Part shown: in pieces, positions 17,072 to 25,617 of the stretch | How positions within the stretch are numbered: the first letter of the stretch is position 1 | Layout: every line of letters starts with the position of its first letter | Assembly: GCA_958439425.1 (NCBI GenBank) | Contig: CAUBVH010000002.1 | Span: 62,001-126,000 of the forward strand | Reading direction: 5' to 3' | DNA from: an uncultured Collinsella sp. | Lineage (GTDB): Bacteria > Actinomycetota > Coriobacteriia > Coriobacteriales > Coriobacteriaceae | DNA length: 64,000 nucleotides | Position numbers and translations under genes: made by a program | The notes under the pieces: model-generated | Database searches by the model: none | What the model was told of the DNA's origin: nothing | The model's input: the letters and a program-made list of their open reading frames with translations, nothing else

Positions 17072-18568
17072 TTAGGCCAAGCCCAGGCGCTCCTTTTGCT
17101 CGGCCGGGGACTCATGCTCCTCCAGGCCGCGCAGCAGCAGGTCAATCATGCGCTGTTCGGCGTGGTCGTCCTTGCCGGCGAGATTATTAACCTGGCCGTA
17201 GTCACTCTCAAGGTCGAACAGCATCGTCTGCTCGACCTCGGCGAGCGGCGTGGCTCCCTCGATCTGGGCCGGCTTCTTACAGGGGATCTTGAACAGCGGG
17301 TACTTGGTGCGTTTGAAGTAGCGGCCACACTCAATCTCCTCCGGGCAGTCCGAACCCATCTTTTTGCGGATGGTGTGCGGCAGTGCGGTGTACTCGAAGC
17401 ACGGCTGGTTGCCGGCGACCGGCGCGCGGAAGTAGGTGTAGCGGCCGTCGGTGACGTTGACGGTCATGGCGTGCACGCCGTACAGGGCGTAGCCACGCGT
17501 GGGCGCGTCAGCATCCGTCATGAGCGGCACGAGGGAGGTGCCGCACACATCTGCGGGAATCTCGCAGCCGTGGGCTTCAAGCACCGTGGGCATGATGTCG
17601 ATTGCCTGAGTGAGCTGGCGGGCATGCTCGCCGGCGCGGGCGTTACCCGGGAAGTGCACAATGAACGGCAGATGCGCGAGCTCGTTATACAGGTGCATGT
17701 AGTTTTTGCCCATGTAGTCGCGCTCGCCCAGGAAATAGCCGTGGTCGGTGGTGACCATGACCATGGTATCGTCCAGCATCCCGCGCTCCTCGAGCTTGTC
17801 GATGAGCCTACCAAACCAGCGGTCGGTCATGGTGACGAGGGCCTTGTAGCGGCGCTGCAGGTAGTCCTCCGCGCCCTTGTTGACGTCGGTGGCGGAGACG
17901 CGCTTGTACTCAGGAATCTCGAAGTAGTCGCGGTCGAGCTCGCCAGTGCCGCCGTACATCTCCATGTACTTGTCGGGCACATCGAAGGGCTCGTGCGGGT
18001 CGAAGGTCTCAACAATGAGGAAGAAGTCGTCGGCCCCAGCATTGCCGTCGATCCAGTCGCAGGCGGACTGGAAGGTCTTGGGGCTCGGCATGTCCTCTTC
18101 GTTGGGCCAGAGCTGACGGTTCTTCTGGTACTGCTCGCGCACGCGCCCGTAGAAGGTCTCGGGCATGTTATTCGGCTCATCGATGCGGCTGACCCACGGG
18201 TCGCCCTCCTGGCCGCGGTAGTAATCCCAGGTGTTGAACTCCTGGAGGTAGCCCTCGCCACCGGTGCGTAGGTAGTGGCAGTGGTCGGTGGTGATGTGGC
18301 AGAAGTTGCCGTTCGCGCGCAGGCAGGCCGGCAGCGTCACATCGAAGGGCTCGATGGGGCCCCAGGGGCGCTCGAGGAAGTTGTAGCGACCGGTGAGGAT
18401 GTCGCGGCGGGCAGGCATGCAGGGAGCCGAGCCGATCCAGTGGTTGTCGAACACGCAGGAACGCTCGGCAAAGGCATCGAGATTGGGGGTCTGGACGTCG
18501 GTTGCGGGGTTGTAGCACGACAGGACGTCGCGACGCAGAGTATCCATGAGCACGAGGACGGTTCTCAT
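17072..18568 (-). CDS. Cys-type sulfatase, second copy, apparently cytoplasmic
   Basis: Type I sulfatase of 498 residues. The activation motif is CMPAR (Cys50) followed by RDILTG. Metal ligands are seen in MDTLRRD near the start and TTDHGYFLGERD in the C-terminal half. It starts MRTVLVLMDTLRRD, without a signal peptide, so it is expected in the cytoplasm. The ATG at 18568 has AAAGGA 5 bases upstream; longer frames to 18673 are unsupported. It differs clearly from the other sulfatase, so the pair probably removes sulfate from different positions or sugars. It lies 169 bases after the PTS IID gene on the same strand. Confidence 0.91.
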   Translation of the reverse strand: MRTVLVLMDTLRRDVLSCYNPATDVQTPNLDAFAERSCVFDNHWIGSAPCMPARRDILTGRYNFLERPWGPIEPFDVTLPACLRANGNFCHITTDHCHYLRTGGEGYLQEFNTWDYYRGQEGDPWVSRIDEPNNMPETFYGRVREQYQKNRQLWPNEEDMPSPKTFQSACDWIDGNAGADDFFLIVETFDPHEPFDVPDKYMEMYGGTGELDRDYFEIPEYKRVSATDVNKGAEDYLQRRYKALVTMTDRWFGRLIDKLEERGMLDDTMVMVTTDHGYFLGERDYMGKNYMHLYNELAHLPFIVHFPGNARAGEHARQLTQAIDIMPTVLEAHGCEIPADVCGTSLVPLMTDADAPTRGYALYGVHAMTVNVTDGRYTYFRAPVAGNQPCFEYTALPHTIRKKMGSDCPEEIECGRYFKRTKYPLFKIPCKKPAQIEGATPLAEVEQTMLFDLESDYGQVNNLAGKDDHAEQRMIDLLLRGLEEHESPAEQKERLGLA

Positions 18569-18677
18569 TGGCATCCTTTCGATAGTTGGATTTGCCAGAT
18601 GGCGATACGCCAAAGGCACATGGGCATAATGGAGCGCACCCCGATCGCGCACGATGGAGAGCACATGAGACAACGAG

Positions 18678-18705
18678 GCCCGCGCCCGGCATGCGGGGCG
18701 CGGGC
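18678..18705 (-). promoter_or_regulatory. Strong intercistronic hairpin between PTS IID and sulfatase
   Basis: Perfect 10-bp arms (gcccgcgccc and gggcgcgggc) with an 8-base loop lie in the gap between the IID gene and the sulfatase. The sequence after it is not U-rich, so it is more likely a partial terminator or an RNA-stabilising stem that lowers sulfatase expression relative to the PTS. Confidence 0.5.
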
Positions 18706-18737
18706 ATCAAACGATTTGCCTTTTGATAAGCTCGCGA

Positions 18738-19568
18738 TTAGGCGAAGATCTTGAACGCCGGGAAGTAGAAACCGATAGCGGCGAACACAAGGGAGAACAC
18801 AATCAGACCGATGATGATCTGGGCGGAGTTCTTGCCCTGGCCCTTCTTGAGCAGGCGATAGCAGATGAAAGTCAGAACGACAGGCAGCAGGAAGGGCAAC
18901 ACCTTATCGAGCTGGTCCTGGAGCACCAGCGGGTCACCCTCACCGAAGGCGAACTGCACGGCAAGCTTGAGCTTAACGGTCGTGGCGATCAGGCCGCCGG
19001 TGACCATGACGCCCAGCACGTTGGCGAGGTTGCCCAGACGGTCGAAGACCTGGACGCCCGCCTTCTCGACGAGCTCCATGCCCATCTCGTAACCCTTGTG
19101 CAGGCCGAAGTACTTCAGCGGCCAATACAGCAGGTTGATGAGCAAGAACATCACGAGCGGACCCACAATGGAGCCGTTGTCGACGCACATAGATGCGCCG
19201 ATGGAGCCGGCGATCGGGAACCAGGTGAGGTTCAGCAGGGAGTCACCAAGGCCGGCGAAGGGACCCATGAGGGAGGTCTTGATGCCGACGACGGTGTCCT
19301 TCTGATCCTCATCCGTGGTCTCCTCCAGGGCGGCGGTGATGCCAAGGATGAAGGGGATCGCGAGCGGGTGGGTGTTGAAGTACTCGAGGTGGCGCTTCAT
19401 GGCGTTAACGCGCTCCTCCTTGGGGGCGTCCTTGTAGAGCTCCTCGAGGACAGGGGCAAAGCAGTAGGTCAGGGACAGCGACTGCATGCGCTCGTAGTTG
19501 TGCGCGAATTGGCAACCCTGGGTGCGCAGCAGGACCTTGTTCAGGGTGGAGTTGGAGATCTTACCCAT
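18738..19568 (-). CDS. PTS mannose-family IID component
   Basis: Membrane subunit that forms the sugar channel with IIC. The 276-residue product has the family features KVLLRTQGCQFAHNYERMQ at the N-terminus, GIKTSLMGPFAGLGDSL in the middle, and several hydrophobic segments near the C-terminus. Its start overlaps the IIC stop region at 19568, which indicates translational coupling. The operon context (IIA-IIB-IIC-IID, then sulfatase) points to a sulfated or amino sugar. Confidence 0.95.
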   Translation of the reverse strand: MGKISNSTLNKVLLRTQGCQFAHNYERMQSLSLTYCFAPVLEELYKDAPKEERVNAMKRHLEYFNTHPLAIPFILGITAALEETTDEDQKDTVVGIKTSLMGPFAGLGDSLLNLTWFPIAGSIGASMCVDNGSIVGPLVMFLLINLLYWPLKYFGLHKGYEMGMELVEKAGVQVFDRLGNLANVLGVMVTGGLIATTVKLKLAVQFAFGEGDPLVLQDQLDKVLPFLLPVVLTFICYRLLKKGQGKNSAQIIIGLIVFSLVFAAIGFYFPAFKIFA

Positions 19569-20377
19569 TAGAGATCGTACTCCTCGTCATCATCGGAGCC
19601 GGCGGCAGAGGCGGCGGCAGGGGCGGGTTGATTCTTCTGGCCCTCGGTAATGACGTCCCACACGCCGGCGGCGGCGCAAGCGGCGAGCGCGATGCCCACG
19701 GTCGGGACGTTGAGGAAGGCGGCCATGATAAAGCCGAGCAGCAGGAAGATCCACATGTTCTTCTTCATCATCATGGTGAGGAGCATGGCCAGACCGACGG
19801 CGGGCATCATGCCACCGGCGGTGGAGAAGCCGGTGAGGACCCACGGAACCTGGTTCTGCAGGAAGGCCATGATGTCCTCGATCACGAAGGAGCCGATGCC
19901 CGTGGCGATGAAGACGGGAACGGCGCGGGTCAGGAAGAAGCACAGGGCGCCGGTCCAGAAGAACTTGTTGACGGCGTTGAACTTACCGGACTCGATGGCC
20001 TTGTCGGCACCGTGGACAAGCGAGACGTTAGTGGTCATGACCAAGATGTTCAGCTGCTGAACCAAGGTGGCGGTGGGGATGCCGATGGCGACTGCCAGGG
20101 CGATGGCGCTGGCGGTGTCGGTGGAACCCATGATGCCCAGGGCGGCACCGACGATGGTGCCGGAGATGACATCCGGCGGAACATAAGCGCCGATGTTGTT
20201 GACGCCGAGCCACATGAGCTCCATGGTCGCGCCGATCATGATGGCGGTCGTCATGTCACCGAGGATGATGCCGACGCCGACGGATGCCAGCAGGGGCTTG
20301 CGGAAGCCCAGGTGGGGACCGAACTGGTCCCAAGTGCACAGACCCGCCCAGATGGCGAGCAGAAGTGCCTGAAGCAT
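19568..20377 (-). CDS. PTS mannose/sorbose-family IIC component
   Basis: Membrane permease subunit of 269 residues starting MLQALLLAIWAGLCTWDQFGP, as in GalNAc/mannose-type IIC proteins. GATMELMWLGVNNIGAYVPPD is the conserved family segment, and the C-terminus is Ala-rich and acidic. The ATG at 20377 has a GGAGAGG site; the longer frame to 20422 has none. It resembles the IIC of the left-hand PTS only at family level, so the two systems probably carry different sugars. Confidence 0.94.
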   Translation of the reverse strand: MLQALLLAIWAGLCTWDQFGPHLGFRKPLLASVGVGIILGDMTTAIMIGATMELMWLGVNNIGAYVPPDVISGTIVGAALGIMGSTDTASAIALAVAIGIPTATLVQQLNILVMTTNVSLVHGADKAIESGKFNAVNKFFWTGALCFFLTRAVPVFIATGIGSFVIEDIMAFLQNQVPWVLTGFSTAGGMMPAVGLAMLLTMMMKKNMWIFLLLGFIMAAFLNVPTVGIALAACAAAGVWDVITEGQKNQPAPAAASAAGSDDDEEYDL

Positions 20378-20457
20378 AAGCCTCTCCTTCCCTATTCGCC
20401 CATCGTTCCCTCCGATGGGCACGCCCCGGGTTCACATGCCCGGAGATGGTTACTTAC

Positions 20458-20934
20458 TTAGTAGTTCTTGAGGAGCTCGGACACGGGCTCCTTGGAATCG
20501 CGCGTGGTGGTCTGCATCCAGCAGTCGACGCCGAGGCCAATGAGCTCCTCGAAGGCGGCCTTTTCCTCGGCGGTGACGGACATGTTCTTGTGCAGGCGAT
20601 GACGCTGCTCGTTGAAGCGCATGCCGGAGACGTTCAGGTAGTCGAACGGCAAGCCGTTCTCGTGCAGCTTGAGGGCGTCGATGGGGTTGGTGAAGAGCAC
20701 CATCGTGGCCTTCTTGAGCTCGGTCTTCTTGAGGACCTCAATGAACTTCTCGACACCGAAGACGGAGACCTTGATGTCGGGGGCGGCGAGGCCGGCGACG
20801 GACTTCTGGACGGGGTCGTTGGCGACCTTATCCGAGACAATGATTGCCGATTCGATGCCGAAGTCGGGAATCCAAGTGGTGGCGACCTGACCGTGGATCA
20901 GGCGGTCATCGATGTCGACGAGTTTGAGTGCCAT
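20458..20934 (-). CDS. PTS mannose/sorbose-family IIB component
   Basis: Cytoplasmic phosphocarrier of 158 residues. The motif DIDDRLIHGQV contains the phosphorylated histidine (His15). It receives phosphate from the IIA protein encoded just upstream and passes it to sugar bound by IIC/IID. It lies 80 bases before IIC. The GGAG site before the ATG is clear. Confidence 0.95.
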   Translation of the reverse strand: MALKLVDIDDRLIHGQVATTWIPDFGIESAIIVSDKVANDPVQKSVAGLAAPDIKVSVFGVEKFIEVLKKTELKKATMVLFTNPIDALKLHENGLPFDYLNVSGMRFNEQRHRLHKNMSVTAEEKAAFEELIGLGVDCWMQTTTRDSKEPVSELLKNY

Positions 20935-21051
20935 GATGTTCTCCTTTTCGTTTGCACGTTCCTTCAGTACCGTTTACGAATGCTCTGCTCGATCGAGGCG
21001 CCCACTCGGGGGATACGGGTGAGCGCCACTCGAATCGACGGGCTAACGAGC

Positions 21052-21492
21052 CTAGAGGTCCAAATCGTCCTCGTCTGCCTCCACGGCCGGAGCGGGAGCC
21101 TTGATCTCCTGCTGGGCCCCGGCGTGAGCGGCAGTGAGCTGGGCACGGACCGCGTCGGCGGAATCGAGGCCATCGCGGGTGAGCAGGAGCTCGACCGCAA
21201 CGGGCATGGACAGGCCAGTGTAGGCAACCATGTTCATGCCGTTGAGCAGGCAGCGGGTAGTCACGTTGAATGGGGTGCCGCCGTAGATGTCGCATAGGGT
21301 GACGACGAGTTCGCACTCGGCGCTGAGGGTCTCGTAAGCCTCGCGCATCTCGGACTCGAAAGACTCCAGGCTCTTCTCGGCGGTGAGACCAAGAGCGACG
21401 ACATCAGGCTGCTTGCCCGCAATCATCTCGACGGCGCCGAGGGCGGCCTGAGCGAACTCTCCGTGACTTGCAAGGATGACACCGATACGCAT
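21052..21492 (-). CDS. PTS mannose-family IIA component
   Basis: First gene of the operon: the 146-residue IIA domain protein that takes phosphate from HPr. MRIGVILASHGEFAQ places the phosphorylated histidine at His10, and the LCDIYGGTPFN segment is typical of the family. The C-terminus carries an acidic, Ala/Pro-rich extension. The ATG at 21492 has AAAGGA upstream; the ORF to 21507 would remove that site. The promoter region contains a 9-bp tandem repeat 30-70 bases upstream of this start. Confidence 0.94.
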   Translation of the reverse strand: MRIGVILASHGEFAQAALGAVEMIAGKQPDVVALGLTAEKSLESFESEMREAYETLSAECELVVTLCDIYGGTPFNVTTRCLLNGMNMVAYTGLSMPVAVELLLTRDGLDSADAVRAQLTAAHAGAQQEIKAPAPAVEADEDDLDL

Positions 21493-21521
21493 CTTCTGTC
21501 CTTTCATACTTATTAATTCTC

Positions 21522-21564
21522 TTCGTTCTGTTCGTTCTGTTCGTTCTGTTCGTTCTGTTCGTCT
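21522..21564. repeat. 9-bp tandem repeat (ttcgttctg) upstream of PTS operon
   Basis: Four perfect copies of ttcgttctg start at 21522, followed by a partial copy. They lie in the divergent space between PTS IIA and the DeoR-type regulators, 30-70 bases from the IIA start. The TTCGTT core resembles the repeated half-sites bound by DeoR-family sugar regulators such as AgaR. It is probably a multi-site operator whose copy number could vary. Confidence 0.8.
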
Positions 21565-21753
21565 ATATTTGTTTATTGGTCAAGAGATGATTTTTGGAAT
21601 GAGCTCTATTTACCTCCTATTTGATGGTTTTTTCCGTGAGCGTTATGTTTTGACCGGTGAAAGGTAATGTGCCTTCGTGAACGGTTTGCGTTTATTTATG
21701 TTGTTCGTTTACATTGAAATAAGAACAAACGCTCGATGAGGGAGTCGGCACTC
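21565..21753. promoter_or_regulatory. Divergent control region between PTS operon and regulator pair
   Basis: This AT-rich stretch, in contrast to its surroundings, must hold promoters for both directions. On the minus strand a TTGACC (ggtcaa at about 21578-21583) could be a -35. Near the regulator start an inverted pair (gttcgttt near 21703 and agaacaaacg near 21724) repeats the core of the tandem array and may be the operator for autoregulation. Confidence 0.5.
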
Positions 21754-22518
21754 ATGAAATCCGAACGCCAGCAGGCCATTCTCGACTTGCTCGATCAACA
21801 TCATTCGGTATCGGTAAACGAGATATCTAATACCCTATCTGTTTCGGATATGACCATCAGGCGTGACCTGGCCGAGCTTGCCGACAAGGGCCTTCTTGTG
21901 CGCGTACACGGAGGGGCTCAGCTTCCACACTCCGCCCACGGAACAGCCCTTTCACGTTTGACCCCGCATGAGGAGAAACGTCGTTTTCAAGTTGATCAGA
22001 AACGTGCCGCTGCTATAGCCGCCGCCCAAACCGTCTCAGCCGGCGATACGATCTTTCTCGGTGGAGGCTCCACTCTCGAGCTCATGTGTTCGTATTTGCC
22101 CCAGGAGGACATACGCGTCGTCACCAACAGTCTTCCCGTGCTGAACCTGCTAGCCGACAATCCACATATAGATCTATTCTTTGTTGGTGGCATGATGCGT
22201 CACGACACGCGAGTTTTCACCATGCCATACAACGGCCGCGGCCCCTACGGTCTATCCGCTCCCAAGGCCTACGTCTCGGCAACCGGTATTTTTGGAAACG
22301 AGGTCTTTGGCTCTCGTCCCGATGCAGCCATGGTCCTCTCAGACGCTCTTTCTCGAGCTCAGGAGCGTTATCTTGTTGTAGATGCTGAAAAAGTCGGAAG
22401 GCGCGACTTCTGCCTTTTCACCACACTGGAGGATATGACCGCGGCATTCATTAACGAGGACGCAGACCCCCGGACCATCGAGGCCCTCCGCGCCTATACC
22501 TCCGTCATTACCGCATAA
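21754..22518 (+). CDS. DeoR-family transcriptional regulator (first of pair)
   Basis: Repressor-type regulator of 254 residues. The N-terminal helix-turn-helix (VSVNEISNTLSVSDMTIRRDL) is diagnostic for DeoR. The C-terminal sensor domain has the SIS-like pattern AGDTIFLGGGST and TNSLPVLNLL, which binds phosphorylated sugars. It is transcribed away from the PTS-sulfatase operon and probably controls it. The ATG at 21754 is preferred to the one at 21736 because of the GGGAG about 9 bases upstream and the alignment of MKSERQQAIL. Confidence 0.9.
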   Translation: MKSERQQAILDLLDQHHSVSVNEISNTLSVSDMTIRRDLAELADKGLLVRVHGGAQLPHSAHGTALSRLTPHEEKRRFQVDQKRAAAIAAAQTVSAGDTIFLGGGSTLELMCSYLPQEDIRVVTNSLPVLNLLADNPHIDLFFVGGMMRHDTRVFTMPYNGRGPYGLSAPKAYVSATGIFGNEVFGSRPDAAMVLSDALSRAQERYLVVDAEKVGRRDFCLFTTLEDMTAAFINEDADPRTIEALRAYTSVITA

Positions 22519-22533
22519 TCCAATTGGCAAGCC

Positions 22534-23295
22534 ATGCTTAAACCCGAACGTCACGAACAATTACTTGAGCTGTGCGCTCAGCGCGGAATGGTCACTGTTG
22601 CCCAAGCCGCAACAATCTTTGGTATATCTGAAATGACCGCTCGAAGAGACTTCGATGAGCTCTCGCGACGCGCTGGCGTCATCCGCGAGTACGGTGGCAT
22701 CCGACTTTCAAGCGGCTCCCCCATTGCCGAAGAGGTCCCGTTTTTTGAAAAGCTCTCAATCCGCTCCCCTGAAAAAGAGCATATCGCACGCACCGCTGTC
22801 AACCTCATCAGAGAGCGCGACACCATCTTCCTCGGACCCGGTTCGACTTGCGCTCTCATCGCCCGTGCGCTGCCGCGCATGCAGCTGCGCGTCATCACAA
22901 ACAGCATCATCGTGCTGAACATGCTCCAGACGCGTAACGATGTGGAGATCTGGGCCCTGGGAGGACAGTATCGCAAACGATCGGGTTCTTTCGTCGGGCC
23001 CATCGCCGAAGATGCTCTCGCCCCGCTCGGTATCGACACTTGCTTTATCGGCACCAACGGCGTACTCGCCCAATCCATCTCCTGTTCTAACCTTGAGGAA
23101 GGACGCTTACAGGCGCTCGCTTGCGATCGCGCCGCCAAGCGTTACCTTGTCTGCGATTCAAGCAAGATCGGACAGATGGACTTCTTCGGCTTCTTCAATC
23201 TCGATCAAATGGACGCACTCATCACCGATGCAAATGTCAACGACAAACAGCGTTCCATGGTTCTCGAATCAACTCGCATCATCGTCGCAGAATAG
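22534..23295 (+). CDS. DeoR-family transcriptional regulator (second of pair)
   Basis: A second DeoR-type protein, 253 residues, 15 bases after the first. It has the helix-turn-helix VTVAQAATIFGISEMTARRDF and the sensor motifs RDTIFLGPGSTCALIA and TNSIIVLNML. The DNA-recognition helix differs from that of the first copy, so the two probably read different operators or form heteromers. The ribosome binding site is weak; expression may depend on translation of the upstream gene. A strong hairpin terminator follows. Confidence 0.9.
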   Translation: MLKPERHEQLLELCAQRGMVTVAQAATIFGISEMTARRDFDELSRRAGVIREYGGIRLSSGSPIAEEVPFFEKLSIRSPEKEHIARTAVNLIRERDTIFLGPGSTCALIARALPRMQLRVITNSIIVLNMLQTRNDVEIWALGGQYRKRSGSFVGPIAEDALAPLGIDTCFIGTNGVLAQSISCSNLEEGRLQALACDRAAKRYLVCDSSKIGQMDFFGFFNLDQMDALITDANVNDKQRSMVLESTRIIVAE

Positions 23296-23328
23296 GCCTG
23301 TTTTGATTTAGCTGGACACCACAGCAAA

Positions 23329-23359
23329 GACCCCGATTCGATAAAGCCGAATCGGGGTC
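23329..23359 (+). terminator. Bidirectional terminator after the regulator pair
   Basis: A perfect 12-bp stem (gaccccgattcg and cgaatcggggtc) with a 7-base loop is flanked by A-rich sequence on one side and T-rich sequence on the other. It sits between the convergent DeoR pair and the remnant at 23395. Confidence 0.85.
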
Positions 23360-23394
23360 TCATTATTCGCATCAAATCGCAAATAGGTCAGCAG

Positions 23395-23622
23395 CTACTT
23401 CTCAGTGTAGACGCTCTCGCCACCGAGATAGGTCTCGACGAGGGATAGGTCGGGGTTGAGGACGACAACCTCACCCACGTAATCGGAGGTGCCGGCACCG
23501 GTGAGCACCACATTGAGGCGACCGTCGCCCATGGCGCGGGCGTCGGCCAGGAACGCCTCGACGGCCTCAAGGTTATCCTTGTAGATGTTCAGCGTGTCAA
23601 GCCAAAGCTCGGGAGACGACAC
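23395..23622 (-). pseudogene. Chimeric remnant: AgaS fragment fused to NagA C-terminus
   Basis: A 75-codon frame made of two unrelated parts. The first ~48 residues (SPELWLDTLNIYKDN; LNVVLTGAGTSDYVGE) match the N-terminal region of AgaS-type sugar isomerases, lacking their first ~25 residues. The last ~25 (VVLNPDLSLVETYLGGESVYTEK) match the C-terminus of N-acetylglucosamine-6-phosphate deacetylase (NagA). The join is in frame. A deletion within an aga-type operon would produce exactly this. The GTG start has no good ribosome binding site, so it is probably not translated usefully. Confidence 0.72.
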
Positions 23623-23653
23623 GTTGATGCCTGCTTAACTCTGCTCGCTCAGG

Positions 23654-24274
23654 CTAAAGACTTTGTTGAGGATCGATGATCTGCTGCAAGGTGAACTTAC
23701 ATTGGGACGTGTCGCATTCTTCTTGCGAATCCTCAAAATCAAAGATCATGATGGCGCAGTTGGGGAGTTTTGTTGGGAGCTCGAAGCCGTCTGGAGCTGC
23801 AGCCTTGATGAATTGGCGGCTGGCGCTGCCGTGGCTTACTGCTAGGAGGGTTTCGATGCCCTCGGAGCCCATGAGATTGGTGAGGGTGCCTACCATACGT
23901 TCTTGCAGCGCGCGGCTTCCTTCTCCTCCGAAGGGGACCAAATCCTCGCCCGGATCCCAGACGTCGGTGGGCAGAGCGTCGTGGGGGCCTTCTTCGAAGG
24001 TGCCGTAGCAGCGCTCGATGATGCCTTCGCAGGGCTCGACTGCGGCGTCCGGACCGAGGAGTTCGTATGCGACGAGACTTGCCGTGTTCATGGCTCGGCC
24101 TAAGGGTGATGAGACCACTTTGTCGGGGACGACGCCGTGGGCTTTGAGCCATGCGGCTGCCATCCCGGCTTGCTGACGGCCCAAATCGGTGAGCGGTGAA
24201 TCGCAGCGACCCTGGACGAGCTTTTTGACGTTGAATTCCGTCTGGCCATGGCGGAGCAGATACAGCCTCTTCAT
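23654..24274 (-). CDS. Histidine phosphatase superfamily protein (phosphoglycerate-mutase-like)
   Basis: A 206-residue phosphatase of the two-histidine superfamily. LLRHGQTEFNV at residues 5-15 holds the phosphorylated histidine, and VSHGSASRQF holds the second one. LVQGRCDSPLTDLGRQQA is the usual substrate-side segment. Members include cofactor-dependent mutases and broad phosphatases; the exact substrate cannot be told. The ATG at 24274 has GGGGAG upstream. A broken copy of its 3' end with the same downstream sequence lies at 12076-12272. Confidence 0.87.
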   Translation of the reverse strand: MKRLYLLRHGQTEFNVKKLVQGRCDSPLTDLGRQQAGMAAAWLKAHGVVPDKVVSSPLGRAMNTASLVAYELLGPDAAVEPCEGIIERCYGTFEEGPHDALPTDVWDPGEDLVPFGGEGSRALQERMVGTLTNLMGSEGIETLLAVSHGSASRQFIKAAAPDGFELPTKLPNCAIMIFDFEDSQEECDTSQCKFTLQQIIDPQQSL

Positions 24275-24312
24275 GTTCTCCCCTTCTGTATACATTGCCT
24301 TGCCGGACAGCC

Positions 24313-25467
24313 CTACTCGTGGGTACGGCCTACGTAGTCTTCGTCGATCGTAATCTTTGCGACCGACTTGGGATATTCCGATTCGACCCGTTGTGCCAGC
24401 GCGTGCTTTAGGTCCTCGGCGCTCATCGCCAAATCCGAGGGACGTACGCAGTCAAAGATCACGTTGGTGTGCGTAGGGCCCGGCACACAGCGCAGATCGT
24501 GAATTGAAAGGCGGCTATCGATCTGTTGAGCCATAGCGTTAATGCACAAACGCATGCTCGCCACCTTGGGGTCGTCGGTCACGATGGGGTCGTAATGGAG
24601 CGTGACGATCATGCCGTCTTCGACCCTAAACGACTGCTCGATGTTATCGAGCGTGTCGTGACTTTCCAGCGGGCTGGCCTCGGCCGCCATCTCTGCGTGA
24701 GCGCTTGCGAACTTCCTGCCCGGGCCGTAGTCGTGAACCATCAGATCGTGAACGCCCAAAACACCGGGATAGCTCATGATCTTATCTCGAATGTGCTTGA
24801 CCAGCTTAGGATCGGGCGTCTGGCCCAAAAGCGGGCTCACCGTATCCTGGATGAGTTCAAAACCGCTCCAGCCAATATAGGCGCCAACGGCAAGGCCGAC
24901 CCATGCGTCAAGATTGATGTGCGTCACCTGCGAAACAATTGCGCACGCCAGCACGGCGCCCGTAGCAAGGACATCGTTCTTGGAATCCTGGGCGGTCGCA
25001 TGCAGCGTCTCGGACTCAATGCGATCGCCGAGCTTTTGGTTGAGGGTCGCCATCCAGAGCTTTACGACCATCGAAAGCACGAGAACTGCCACCAGGGCAA
25101 GCGAGAACTCGACAGGTTCGGGGTGGATGACGCGCTCAACTGAGGACTTCACCAGCTCAACGCCAATCAGCAGCACGAGCGCCGCCACGACCAGACCCGA
25201 GAGATACTCGTAGCGACCGTGGCCGTAAGGATGCTCGGGGTCGGCCGGCTTGCTCGCCAGCTTAAAGCCAAGGACACTCACGATGTTCGAGCTGGCATCG
25301 GATAGGTTGTTCATGGCATCCGCCACAATCGAAACCGATCCCGAAACCACACCAATTGCGCCCTTCGCAGCACAAAGCGCGACATTGGCGACAATACACA
25401 CCATGCCCGCTAACGTGCCCACACGCGCACGATCGCCCTGCGCACGCTTAACAATCCACTCGACCAT
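24313..25467 (-). CDS. Cation diffusion facilitator family metal transporter
   Basis: Efflux protein of 384 residues that exchanges a divalent metal for protons. TM2 carries ADAMNNLSD (Asp-x3-Asp type) and TM5 carries HATAQDSKND (His-x3-Asp), the metal-site pattern of CDF proteins. PADPEHPYGHGRYEYL is the family's loop motif. The C-terminal cytoplasmic domain is longer than usual, with an added stretch (SRLSIHDLRCVPGPTHTNVIFD) typical of one bacterial subgroup. The metal (Mn, Fe, Zn or Co) cannot be assigned. It lies 38 bases upstream of the phosphatase gene on the same strand. Confidence 0.92.
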   Translation of the reverse strand: MVEWIVKRAQGDRARVGTLAGMVCIVANVALCAAKGAIGVVSGSVSIVADAMNNLSDASSNIVSVLGFKLASKPADPEHPYGHGRYEYLSGLVVAALVLLIGVELVKSSVERVIHPEPVEFSLALVAVLVLSMVVKLWMATLNQKLGDRIESETLHATAQDSKNDVLATGAVLACAIVSQVTHINLDAWVGLAVGAYIGWSGFELIQDTVSPLLGQTPDPKLVKHIRDKIMSYPGVLGVHDLMVHDYGPGRKFASAHAEMAAEASPLESHDTLDNIEQSFRVEDGMIVTLHYDPIVTDDPKVASMRLCINAMAQQIDSRLSIHDLRCVPGPTHTNVIFDCVRPSDLAMSAEDLKHALAQRVESEYPKSVAKITIDEDYVGRTHE

Positions 25468-25549
25468 CTACATCCGCCCCCACGGTGCTACTTATATATC
25501 TATTGTTCAAACGGATTGTAGTGTAGCCACTTTGTCCCCCAGATACAAA

Positions 25550-25579
25550 AAGGCCGCGACCCACACGGGCCACGGCCTT
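25550..25579 (-). terminator. Terminator after the orphan PTS IIC gene
   Basis: A hairpin with aaggccg and cggcctt arms and an inner ccc/ggg pairing is followed on the minus strand by TTTTTG. It ends the transcript that runs from the fatty acid genes into the PTS IIC gene. Confidence 0.8.
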
Positions 25580-25617
25580 GGAATGTGGCAAAGGAATCGT
25601 CCTTGTGCCGCACAGGT

